A model generated the notes under the pieces. The model did no database searches. It was given only the letters and a program-made list of their open reading frames with translations, and had not been told where the DNA came from. A stretch of 28,464 nucleotides of DNA, from positions 1-28,464 of IMG/VR virus record IMGVR_UViG_3300040815_002608, one strand, 5' to 3'. The stretch is from a virus. Shown here in pieces: positions 1 through 8,221 of the stretch. The translations under genes and the position numbers were made by a program. Positions within the stretch are counted from its first letter, which is position 1. Every line of letters starts with the position of its first letter.

Positions 1-2
1 TA

Positions 3-257
3 TCAGATCCAGAAGCAGCAAGTAAGAAAAGAACAGAAGCAGCAAAGCCTGGTACTTCAAATCACGGATGGGGTCTTGCATTTGACTTTAACACTGTTCA
101 TGATGGTAAAAAAGGATTTGAATCTGAAACATATCAATGGATGCTTGAAAACGCTCCTCGTTTTGGTTTTGAAAGCCCTGAGACACTCCGTGATGGAAAA
201 GGAACTGAAGAAGCATGGCACATTCAGTGGATAAAGATAAACGAGATATGGGGATAA
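3..257 (+). CDS. M15-family peptidoglycan peptidase (VanY / D-Ala-D-Ala carboxypeptidase-like), C-terminal part
   Basis: This gene is cut by the left window edge; 84 codons remain, read in frame from base 3 to a TAA at 255-257. The fragment has the zinc-site signature of M15 (LAS) metallopeptidases. SNHGWGLAFDF supplies a His (residue 21) and an Asp (residue 28) in the H-x6-D spacing. EAWHIQW near the C-terminus supplies the catalytic Glu (70) and the third zinc ligand His (73). Members of this family cut peptide bonds in bacterial cell-wall stem peptides. The spacing between the two motifs (about 45 residues) and the end shortly after EAWH fit a catalytic domain at the C-terminus. It lies 3 nt before the spike-like gene and upstream of the wedge genes. 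This suggests a virion-associated lysin that helps the tail pierce peptidoglycan, but a lysis endolysin cannot be excluded. The N-terminal domains and start are outside the window. Confidence 0.88.
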   Translation, partial: SDPEAASKKRTEAAKPGTSNHGWGLAFDFNTVHDGKKGFESETYQWMLENAPRFGFESPETLRDGKGTEEAWHIQWIKINEIWG

Positions 258-260
258 TAT

Positions 261-1187
261 ATGCCAACAAAAGAATACTTAAATAAAACAATAAATAGAG
301 AAAACGCCATGAACCAGTTCACAGAAGAAGAATTGGAAAAAGGTGTTGGAAGATTTTTCTGCTCAAACTCAGACGAGAAGATTCCGGGATTTAATAAAGC
401 TCCTTGTGAAAAAATTCGTTCCGGTAATCATAATGCGTTTTTGGTATTTGGTAGAGATAGAAACTCTTCTTGGGCAAGCGGCCACGGAGGAGCAGGTTCA
501 GTTGAATGTGGTATGATTGACTTGGTCGCTGGTCGTGGTCAACTCACTATGGCAAATAATAGAAAAAAAAATAAAGAACCATTAGCCGGCATAGAATACG
601 TTGACCCAATGTTCCATTCAGATGCAGCAAGAGTTTATATAACTCAAAAAGCTGAAGATATTGATATGTATTTTGGCCTCAAACCATCTGGTGGGCCAGT
701 GTCTATTAATAAGTCAGCAGTTGCAGCAAAAGCAGACCATGTGAGACTAATTGGCCGAGAGAAGGTTAGAATCTATTGTGGTCGTGGAAACTTCGAAGGT
801 TTTGAGAGAGGTGTTGGAGAAACAAACTGTTTAGGCGAAAGACTTGAAGGCCAAGTTATTGAACTGCAGGTTGGAAACCAAGAACTCCATCCTATGGTTT
901 TAGGTAATAGGCTTATTGAATATCTTAAAGGGCAACAAGAAGTTAATAGAAAAGTTTATAAACAGTTGGTTGATATCAATACTCAGCTAACAATTATAAA
1001 CGGCGCTTTAGCAATAATAACAGCAGGTTCACCACCTTTTTCTAAGTTTACTCAAGATAGTATAACGAATTTATCTGAGGCTCTTGGATTGTCTCTCAAT
1101 TCAATAATACAAACAATCAATTACTTAGATTCAGACTTAATACCTGGTAGCGAGCATATTCTAAGTGACTCGGTATATACAACGTGA
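261..1187 (+). CDS. Probable baseplate spike / hub-tip structural protein
   Basis: A 308-residue protein with no signal peptide or membrane segment. Its N-terminal third is Gly/Arg-rich (VFGRDRNSSWASGHGG, then MIDLVAGRGQ). The middle alternates short hydrophobic strands with charged turns (ADHVRLIGREKVRIY), a pattern compatible with a beta-helix. The C-terminus (from about residue 215, MVLGNRLIEYLKGQQ) is a helical tail. From memory, proteins with the DAARVYI.QK...DMYFG, HVRLIGRE and HPMVLGNRL pattern occur in marine phage genomes without assigned function. Position supports a spike role: it sits between a cell-wall peptidase and the gp25/gp6 genes, as gene V precedes W and J in P2. The start at 261 follows the upstream stop by 3 nt, with a GGGG at 250-253. 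An ATG at 309 behind AGAG is a real alternative that would remove 16 residues. The spike role is inference; that it is a phage structural protein is more secure. Confidence 0.6.
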   Translation: MPTKEYLNKTINRENAMNQFTEEELEKGVGRFFCSNSDEKIPGFNKAPCEKIRSGNHNAFLVFGRDRNSSWASGHGGAGSVECGMIDLVAGRGQLTMANNRKKNKEPLAGIEYVDPMFHSDAARVYITQKAEDIDMYFGLKPSGGPVSINKSAVAAKADHVRLIGREKVRIYCGRGNFEGFERGVGETNCLGERLEGQVIELQVGNQELHPMVLGNRLIEYLKGQQEVNRKVYKQLVDINTQLTIINGALAIITAGSPPFSKFTQDSITNLSEALGLSLNSIIQTINYLDSDLIPGSEHILSDSVYTT

Positions 1188-1194
1188 GATAACA

Positions 1195-4100
1195 ATGGCA
1201 GAATCAAAATTTAAAAATCTACAAGAAGAAGTATGTTATAAAGAACCAGAAGAGGTTCTAGAAGAAGAAGCAGAGGACAAGATATGTCCTACGTGCATAC
1301 CAAATGAAAATTATATTGAACCAGATTGGACTCTAACGGATGAACCTTATCTCAACGAGAAGAAGTGTGAATACCAAGTTAGAGTATCAATAAACCTCTT
1401 CGGAGACATATATCACGATGGCCAAGACTTTAGTCCAAGAGATCCTCGTAGCAGAATATTTACGAATATTATGGAGTCTCCATATAACCTCAATACCCTG
1501 TTGAAGACATATATAAGGCCGGGCATTCGAAAGATGTTGCGTTTCTATAATAAACTTGAGACCGATGAAATAGTGTGCGCATCTCCGCCTCAAAATGAAG
1601 GCGAGACTTGTAAGGCTATATTTGGTCTGGATTATGAACAATATGTCATCAGAGAAGATCAGATAACAGAAGAGCCTGTCCCAGAAAGATTTGAAACCAT
1701 ATCTATTGATCCTCTAATTTTTAATGCAATACCTGAGATCAAGAATGGAAACGCTTTGGAACTCGTAGCGAGGGTTCAAGACTATACATTTATTACAAGC
1801 CAAAAAATGCTTGTGGTTCTTATTGGAATACCGGCATATCGTTTTGATGCTGTACCAGACGCTCCAGATCTTGGTTCTCTGGATACGTCTACAGAACAGA
1901 TTGTTATTAAACCACCAGAGTTTATGAGAGCCATTGGTCTCTTTAAATCAGCTATGAATTCATTCAAAACATTTCAGTCTTATTTCTATAGAGAAGAAAA
2001 TGGCTCATTGTATTTTGAAGAGACTGGAAACCCTTTCTACATAAGGTTCTATCCAGAAGAGAGGATAAAGAAATTTGTTGACAGACTTGACTCTCTATTG
2101 AATAAGAACGGTTTTGACCTCAGAGGCTTTCTAGACTTGGGCACTAAGTCACGAAATATTGCATACGAAGTTGAAGTATCCTTTGATAAGTCAGATGAAA
2201 GTAATCCATTTACTATCAAGAATGTGAGAGCTAGAAAGAAGAATTGCCCTTATATTGAGTGTAAGAAAGGTCTCAATTCATTCATTGAGAAGACAAAGAA
2301 AGACCAGACAATGCTTGGTTATTTTTCGAATATCAACAATATTTCTAGAGTACTTCAAAACAACAAGACCCCTCCATGGCTTGACTTCATTATAGAGAAT
2401 ACATATCCTCAACTAGCAGTTAATTACGGAAGTTCAGGTAATTTAGAAGATGATAGTTGCATCAAACTTAATCTGAATGACTTATCAGACTTCATTCTTG
2501 ATGAGACAATGGACTTGTTCAATTCTATTCAATATAAGTTCAATCAAAACAAATGTAAGACCAAAGAGGAAATGTTAGCTCAAAATGCCGAGATACAAGA
2601 TTTCTTCTCAGGCTCTCCAGATTCATTAAGGCAACTTGATGGACTTAAACTTGCATGGAAGGAGAGAACTGAACAGCTTGAACAAGTCGGCAAAAAAATA
2701 AAGCAAGGTTGGAATGCTGCGGGTCAACTAGTTACAGGCTCCAAGAAAATAGAGTTTCCAACTCCACAAGAGATAGGGGATAATGCAGGCAAGGCAGCAG
2801 GAGATTTTGTAAAGGCTCTCAACCCTTGTGATTTTAAAGGAAACTTATCGGCAGTATTGAAATGTATCTCTGCTTTTCTAACACTAGATGAAGTTTATTA
2901 TGCCTTGATAAAGCAGATTATCTCATCTGTTGGAGAAGAAGCATTGGAAATCATCATGCAAACACTTCCAGCAAATAAACAAGCAAAGATACGAAAAGAA
3001 GTTGAGAAACAGTTTAAGGATATACCTTTTCCATGGGACCCAGGGTGGCAAGGCGGCTCTCTGGGGAAAGCTGTTGATAGACAGACAGTAAAAAACATCA
3101 ATGAAAAGAAAGATAAAAGCAAAAACGACAAAAACAAAAGAAATGCTGAAGAGCAATCTGCTTCCATACAGACACAAATAGACGAAATAAACCGCAAGAT
3201 AGATGTTCTAAACGATGTTAATTATTACGAGACCTACTTGAGTAGTCTTAATCAGCAAAGCAAGGCATTACAAGATGAGATAAAGCAGATAGAAAACAAT
3301 ATTGAGTTTATTAACTCTCTAATAGAACGTGAAGAGTTGAAAATACAAGAGCTTGAACAGTTTCGTTCTTCATATGATTGGACAACAGCACCAGAAGATG
3401 GAGCAACTCCAGCACTAGTTGAGCAAGCAGACAGAGACATTTCTATTCTTAGAACAAACATAAGAGAAAACCTTGCGCCCAAACTAATAGAGCAAGGTAA
3501 AAGTTTAATTGTAGTTCAAACAAACTTAAAGCAAGTAACAGAAAGAATATTGAGTGATGATCTTAAAAATGAAATTGAAGTATTACAAGCAGAACTAGAG
3601 ATATTACAAAAAAAGAAGCACGAAGCAGATACCACAGTTGAGGATATCCAAGATTATTATAACTTTACAAACCTCTCAGAGGAAGAACAGCAAGAAGTCA
3701 TTGATAAACAAAAAGAAAGAACTGCAATAGTCGCAACAACTCCAAGCGACAAGATTCAACAAGGAACTCTCGGCAAGGCTCTTGGTAATGTTCAACAAGC
3801 GTTAATTCAAGCTTATATCGATGAAATAATGAAATCAGCATCTATCGGTGAACTTCAACGAGCCATTGAGAACATACCGGGTGCAGACCTCTTAGGTAAA
3901 CTTGTATCTCGTTTCAAGTGTCCATCAGACCCTCTTGTGTATCCACCCATTGAGTCTTTCTTATCTACGCTAACATTTGACCCATGCGGTGGAGAGAAAA
4001 CAAGAGTCTCTTTGCCAAAAGTCCAAGAAACACCAACAAGTTTCAATTGGGTTGAACAGTTGACAGATGCATTCTATGTATCTCTTAGGGAGGTTTTTTC

Positions 4101-7100
4101 TCGTGTTATTATTGCTCTCATGATGAAGACGACTCAACTACTAAATGCTGACTATTGTAAACTTGCCGGTAACCTAGTGGGGAACCTAATAGATGGCGGC
4201 GGCTGGGAAGGCTTCCTTAGAGATACATTATGCCCAGACCCTAAAACAAACGACCAACGAAATAAACTTAATGAGCAAATACTCTCATCAGGAGGAGCCG
4301 CAGGTCGTGGAAATGATGCATATCAAGACCTGGCGCGTGTATTATCTATCGCAGCAACCAAAAGAGAGATTGAGTTGGCCATGATTGGAGAGCCGACAAG
4401 TGGTTTTTTGGCGAATATATCAACATTGGTATCAAATGTTCTCCCACAGTTCGCAGATGTATTCGGAGATCCAAATTCTGTTGCTCAATACTTCCAAACC
4501 ATGGGTAATTTCTTAACACCCGCTCAACGTGCTGCTCTCCAAGATAAGGCATCGACCCCATTAGAAGATTTCCCAGTTGAGACAAGTATTTGTTTAACAA
4601 AAGAAGAAAAAGACTTGTGGGACCAAGAGCGTCAAGCCGCTTTCTCTGATCCTGCTTTGGGACGAGAGTTTGTTAATAAGCAAGATGAAAAGGCAAAAAG
4701 AGATTTATCTGATGCTGCTAATTTGTTGTTAAATGGACCTGAAGGATTATTACAAGATGCTATAGACAATGCTTTTGATCCTAATTGTGGTAATGTGGTG
4801 CCAAGTTTTTCAGACTTACCGCAGAATCAACAGACAACTATTTCAAATGCTATAACCGGTATCTTCAAGAGACTTGAGAGAGCATTTATTGATGACACCA
4901 TTGAAGCCAATTTCTTCAGTTCTTTTTTTGGTATTGGAGGCAATACACCCGGTGTTTTGAGTGTGATATTGAGTAACAACAAAAACAACACCATCAACTA
5001 CCATGTAGCAATTAAAAACAATCCCGTTCTCAGTTTCTTCTTTGGTGGCGCAAATATGGAGTTACCAGAGACAGTTGGTATTCAACTAAAAGAATATATT
5101 GATAAATTACCTTCCGATTATCAAGTCGGTAAAGACTACACTATTCACTATACAAATGAGAAAGAGTATATCCAAAACTTCACTAGTAAACTTATCATCA
5201 ATGATACATTTGATCCGGATGGTAAGATAGAATTTACAGATCCAGAAAACAACATTACCATTTTAACAGACAACATGTTAGAGGTGCAAGAAGAATATCA
5301 ACCAGATCAAGGTGCGGTATCATTCACAAACCCATTTGCAGCAGAAACGCTTGATAAAATGTTGCAGGCAATCTGGGATAATTATGGTCTCATTAACTTT
5401 GATAGCGCTAAGATATTTGAAGGTATGAACGCCGATGTATACGATAAGCTTCCAAAGACATTTACGAAGAGACGAGAAGGACAAATATCAGAAGGTTTTC
5501 TATATGGTAATGGGGACACTCCTATACTTGAAGACTCAGACCTTGTATATGTTGGGCCAAATGGCGAAGAACCATATGAAGACTTTTTCACGGAAGAAGA
5601 TAAAGTTCTCGGAAGATCGAAGACAAACAATCCACGAGTTCATTTCTTAGACCCAGCGAAATATGGTGGTACATATCTCAAGCCTCAAATCTACATTGCA
5701 GAAGCAGAGCACAAAGGTTGGCTTCAATTTTCACAGATTATAATGCCGAACCCAACCGGTTGCGATCCTAAGAACTCAAATTTCTTAATGCTTGATACTT
5801 TGATTCAAGATATCAATAAGAACAAGCAGAAGATTCAAAACCATGAGTTATTGCCGTATGCCCCAGAGTGTACAACAGAATTGCCGTTTGATAAAATAGC
5901 AAATTCAGATACATTAGCAACCTTAGAAGGTATTGTGAGAGCAACGACCAGAGTCCATCTCAGTGACTTCTTGATTCGCTCTTTCCCGATATTCTCAAAC
6001 ATATACCTTCATATGGATAAGAACTTTGATAATACAATGTTAGAATATATTTCAGAGAAAATATACAAAGCTCTCCTCAACGAGACAGCGATATTCGCAT
6101 CAACATACGAAGGTTATACGTATGCTCTTCTATTCTTGGAGCAAGTCGTTCAAATTGTTCAGCGTAGAGTTGCAGATGGTGCAATGGAAACAAACGAAGA
6201 GATAGACAGTATACTTCGAATATGCAACACAGCCCAAGAGAATTACGTAGCGATTAGCAGCAGTGATCTCTTTAAAATGAAAACTCATAAACTTGAGCCA
6301 TTTATAAATCACTTGATATCTACATTGTCTCAAGAGCAATTTGAATTATATAATCAAGAAGTTGATGAAATGCTTGATGTTGTAAAACAAGGATGCGCCA
6401 TATTATCAGGTAAAGGCGAGGGTTTTGATTTGTTATCATTTTTTGAGAGCGTAACATTCATTCCAGAACTTATAAGCCTTGAAGCAGCACGTCTTGCTTC
6501 AAAGGTATATACCCTAGATTCTGTTGTCAGTGAAATGAAAAAACTTCTCAAATACATTGTCAAAGAAGAATTAGCTCTCTATACAAAGAAGTTCAATGAA
6601 GAGCTTGAGCCGAGACCATATATCTACGACATTACCAAATTCTTTATTGGAGGGTCTCATATACTTCTCGGAAAGCAGATTGAAGCCGGTGTATATGACA
6701 ATGAGGTGCCTATTGGAGGCGGTGTTGGTAATTTCCCATATGGTGATATTGTTGACTGTGCAAGAGCCGATATGGTTCATGCCCTCAATGGAACAACGAT
6801 CTCCGATGAAAGGTTCGAAGAGATCAAAGAGCGAGGTGGCTTCTATCTAGAGAAATATATTGTATCTCAACCAAAAGAGAACACAAGACCACAGCTTCTA
6901 AGTCCCATCTCAGGCATTCAAAGTATTGCCGAATTCAAGAACTTTTTGAGCCAAAACCGCTTTGTCTTCACTCCGGATAGTAATGTATCCGACTTCTTCG
7001 GAGACGCTGTTCTAAGTGAAAACGGTGAGGAATATGAGGGTTCTATTGGTATCAAATATGGCGTTCGTCTCTGTTACATCCCACCACAAGGAACCGAACT

Positions 7101-7755
7101 TAACTTGTCCATAGATGAGTACCCTCGCAGTCAACGTAGTTTTGTTCAAAACCCTGCGGTATTTCAAACAGATTCGGGGCAAAAAACACTCCAAGCATCC
7201 AAGTACTCCTTCCCTATAGCCTCTTTCGAACAAGATATTATAGATGCAAAAATGCAAGAATTGTTGGACTCTGATGCTAATTTGGATCAAGACCTCAAGT
7301 GCTACATCGACAAACTGGTTGAGACCACAAACTTCAAGCATCTGTTTGATAATGTCCTTCAAATCAAGAAAGTACCATCGATATATATGATATACTCATA
7401 TATAAACTTCCTAACATCTCTCGGAGATGAGACTGAGCGAGATCCCGGAGATGAGAATAATCCAATATCACTAAGCAACTTAGGCAAAATCTTCAATGAT
7501 TCTAAGAAAGAGGCTCGCAAGCTATTCGTTTCCTACTATAAGAACAATGACCGAGACCCACCTAATGAAGAAGACGATAATTTAGATCTTGTTCAGCTAG
7601 CTCAAAGAAGTATCCTTGATAAACTTAAATTCGTAAACGTAGGGGAATTTTCGTGGGACATTCAAAGACGTATAAGAAGAGACTCGCCATTTGGTAAAGA
7701 TGGGAATGAGTGTCAAAATAATTTCGGCAAGTTATTTAAGACAGGAGGATTTTAA
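1195..7755 (+). CDS. Giant virion protein of unknown function (2186 aa, central coiled coil)
   Basis: No characterised family is recognised. The ATG at 1195 is preferred over an in-frame ATG at 1165 that would overlap the previous gene by 23 nt; 1195 follows that gene's stop by 7 nt and has GTGAG at 1184-1188. Visible layout: an acidic N-terminus with a CPTC pair (residues 31-34); an alpha/beta region to about 480; hydrophobic helices around 540-615; a long charged heptad-like coiled coil at about 636-847; then mixed domains. Around 1508-1605 there is a conserved-looking segment (GWLQFSQIIMPNPTGCD, ATTRVHLSDF), followed by helices to about 1820. The C-terminus is rich in D/E/N/K. No signal peptide or clear membrane helix is seen. 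From memory, very large proteins with the GW...CDP...ATTR pattern occur in uncultured marine phages. Its place just before gp25 suggests a baseplate, hub or tail-tube-associated component. A tape-measure role is possible because of the coiled coil and hydrophobic helices, but is unproven. Confidence 0.7.
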   Translation: MAESKFKNLQEEVCYKEPEEVLEEEAEDKICPTCIPNENYIEPDWTLTDEPYLNEKKCEYQVRVSINLFGDIYHDGQDFSPRDPRSRIFTNIMESPYNLNTLLKTYIRPGIRKMLRFYNKLETDEIVCASPPQNEGETCKAIFGLDYEQYVIREDQITEEPVPERFETISIDPLIFNAIPEIKNGNALELVARVQDYTFITSQKMLVVLIGIPAYRFDAVPDAPDLGSLDTSTEQIVIKPPEFMRAIGLFKSAMNSFKTFQSYFYREENGSLYFEETGNPFYIRFYPEERIKKFVDRLDSLLNKNGFDLRGFLDLGTKSRNIAYEVEVSFDKSDESNPFTIKNVRARKKNCPYIECKKGLNSFIEKTKKDQTMLGYFSNINNISRVLQNNKTPPWLDFIIENTYPQLAVNYGSSGNLEDDSCIKLNLNDLSDFILDETMDLFNSIQYKFNQNKCKTKEEMLAQNAEIQDFFSGSPDSLRQLDGLKLAWKERTEQLEQVGKKIKQGWNAAGQLVTGSKKIEFPTPQEIGDNAGKAAGDFVKALNPCDFKGNLSAVLKCISAFLTLDEVYYALIKQIISSVGEEALEIIMQTLPANKQAKIRKEVEKQFKDIPFPWDPGWQGGSLGKAVDRQTVKNINEKKDKSKNDKNKRNAEEQSASIQTQIDEINRKIDVLNDVNYYETYLSSLNQQSKALQDEIKQIENNIEFINSLIEREELKIQELEQFRSSYDWTTAPEDGATPALVEQADRDISILRTNIRENLAPKLIEQGKSLIVVQTNLKQVTERILSDDLKNEIEVLQAELEILQKKKHEADTTVEDIQDYYNFTNLSEEEQQEVIDKQKERTAIVATTPSDKIQQGTLGKALGNVQQALIQAYIDEIMKSASIGELQRAIENIPGADLLGKLVSRFKCPSDPLVYPPIESFLSTLTFDPCGGEKTRVSLPKVQETPTSFNWVEQLTDAFYVSLREVFSRVIIALMMKTTQLLNADYCKLAGNLVGNLIDGGGWEGFLRDTLCPDPKTNDQRNKLNEQILSSGGAAGRGNDAYQDLARVLSIAATKREIELAMIGEPTSGFLANISTLVSNVLPQFADVFGDPNSVAQYFQTMGNFLTPAQRAALQDKASTPLEDFPVETSICLTKEEKDLWDQERQAAFSDPALGREFVNKQDEKAKRDLSDAANLLLNGPEGLLQDAIDNAFDPNCGNVVPSFSDLPQNQQTTISNAITGIFKRLERAFIDDTIEANFFSSFFGIGGNTPGVLSVILSNNKNNTINYHVAIKNNPVLSFFFGGANMELPETVGIQLKEYIDKLPSDYQVGKDYTIHYTNEKEYIQNFTSKLIINDTFDPDGKIEFTDPENNITILTDNMLEVQEEYQPDQGAVSFTNPFAAETLDKMLQAIWDNYGLINFDSAKIFEGMNADVYDKLPKTFTKRREGQISEGFLYGNGDTPILEDSDLVYVGPNGEEPYEDFFTEEDKVLGRSKTNNPRVHFLDPAKYGGTYLKPQIYIAEAEHKGWLQFSQIIMPNPTGCDPKNSNFLMLDTLIQDINKNKQKIQNHELLPYAPECTTELPFDKIANSDTLATLEGIVRATTRVHLSDFLIRSFPIFSNIYLHMDKNFDNTMLEYISEKIYKALLNETAIFASTYEGYTYALLFLEQVVQIVQRRVADGAMETNEEIDSILRICNTAQENYVAISSSDLFKMKTHKLEPFINHLISTLSQEQFELYNQEVDEMLDVVKQGCAILSGKGEGFDLLSFFESVTFIPELISLEAARLASKVYTLDSVVSEMKKLLKYIVKEELALYTKKFNEELEPRPYIYDITKFFIGGSHILLGKQIEAGVYDNEVPIGGGVGNFPYGDIVDCARADMVHALNGTTISDERFEEIKERGGFYLEKYIVSQPKENTRPQLLSPISGIQSIAEFKNFLSQNRFVFTPDSNVSDFFGDAVLSENGEEYEGSIGIKYGVRLCYIPPQGTELNLSIDEYPRSQRSFVQNPAVFQTDSGQKTLQASKYSFPIASFEQDIIDAKMQELLDSDANLDQDLKCYIDKLVETTNFKHLFDNVLQIKKVPSIYMIYSYINFLTSLGDETERDPGDENNPISLSNLGKIFNDSKKEARKLFVSYYKNNDRDPPNEEDDNLDLVQLAQRSILDKLKFVNVGEFSWDIQRRIRRDSPFGKDGNECQNNFGKLFKTGGF
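7743..7748 (+). promoter_or_regulatory. Strong ribosome binding site of the gp25-like gene
   Basis: AGGAGG is a perfect Shine-Dalgarno core 8 nt before the ATG at 7757. It fixes that ATG as the start rather than the upstream in-frame starts inside the preceding gene (for example 7691). It lies within the last codons of the giant gene, so termination and re-initiation are probably coupled. Confidence 0.85.
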
Positions 7756-7756
7756 G

Positions 7757-8179
7757 ATGGCTATACCAACAAGACTAGCACCGCAATTTCCATTGCAGAT
7801 TAATGAAGAGACAGGAGCATACTCAGAACTCGCTCTTACAGATCTAACAAAGGTTGTAGATCAAAATCTTAAAATGGTTCTCTTGACATCACCCGGAGAA
7901 CGAATTATGTTTCCAAATTTTGGTGTTGGAATGAGAAACTATCTTTTTGAGAACGAGACAACAATCGATAGAGGGTTTGGTAACCTTCCTCCTCTCCGCG
8001 AGAATATCTTGTCTCAAGTTCGCACATATGTGCCTTATATAACAATACAAGAGTTGGAGATCGGTGGCTCTCAATTTGATAATATGTTGAATGTTAAGAT
8101 CCGCTATTCAGTTGATAACTCAGGCACCTCAACAGTATTTAACTTGACAGTCAGTGAAGTTAATAACAACTCACTTTAA
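7757..8179 (+). CDS. gp25: Baseplate wedge protein, gp25 / P2 gpW family
   Basis: A 140-residue protein, the normal length for the family. The signature is TSPGERIMFPNFGVGMRNYL beginning at residue 44. It matches the conserved 'TxxGER' plus 'P.FG.gl...LFE' core of T4 gp25-like wedge proteins, also called gpW in P2 and TssE-like in type VI secretion systems. The C-terminal strands (ITIQELEI, NVKIRYSVDNSGT) fit the usual ending of the fold. In contractile tails this protein sits in the baseplate wedge core, binds the gp6/gpJ protein and nucleates sheath assembly. The next gene encodes exactly that partner. The start is set by AGGAGG at 7743-7748. The start codon follows the upstream stop by 1 nt. 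Confidence 0.93.
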   Translation: MAIPTRLAPQFPLQINEETGAYSELALTDLTKVVDQNLKMVLLTSPGERIMFPNFGVGMRNYLFENETTIDRGFGNLPPLRENILSQVRTYVPYITIQELEIGGSQFDNMLNVKIRYSVDNSGTSTVFNLTVSEVNNNSL

Positions 8180-8191
8180 AATAACAAGCAA

Positions 8192-8208
8192 AACTACTTA
8201 TTGTAGTT
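8192..8208 (+). other. Small perfect hairpin in the only real intergenic spacer
   Basis: AACTAC (8192-8197), loop TTATT, GTAGTT (8203-8208): a 6-bp perfect stem with a 5-nt loop. It lies in the 42-nt gap between the gp25-like and gp6-like genes. The ribosome binding site GAGGG starts 2 nt after the stem. There is no T-run after it and the stem is A/T-rich, so it does not look like an intrinsic terminator. It could modulate translation of the gp6-like gene or mark an RNA processing site, or be chance. Confidence 0.4.
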
Positions 8209-8210
8209 AA

Positions 8211-8215
8211 GAGGG
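8211..8215 (+). promoter_or_regulatory. Ribosome binding site of the gp6/gpJ-like gene
   Basis: GAGGG lies 6 nt before the ATG at 8222. It decides against the in-frame TTG at 8216, which would lie only 0 nt from this site and add two residues (M-C) before the true start MPKNKN. Confidence 0.7.
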
Positions 8216-8221
8216 TTGTGC

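Noticed and set aside
1165-1194. Start of the giant protein at the ATG at 1165
   Set aside because: It would overlap the previous gene by 23 nt. The ATG at 1195 lies 7 nt after that gene's stop with a plausible ribosome binding site, and MAESKF is a more typical N-terminus.
1285-2262. CPTC and CPYIEC pairs as a zinc finger in the giant protein
   Set aside because: The pairs are about 320 residues apart with different spacing and no surrounding finger-like residues; they were noted only as paired cysteines.
7012-7362. 116-codon open frame on the - strand
   Set aside because: It lies wholly inside the 2186-aa gene, has no ribosome binding site context, and its translation is a Cys/Phe/Ile-rich product typical of an antisense shadow.
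8180-8221. Promoter or intrinsic terminator in the spacer before the gp6-like gene
   Set aside because: There is no convincing -35/-10 pair or T4-late TATAAATA box. The hairpin has no following T-run and a short A/T-rich stem.
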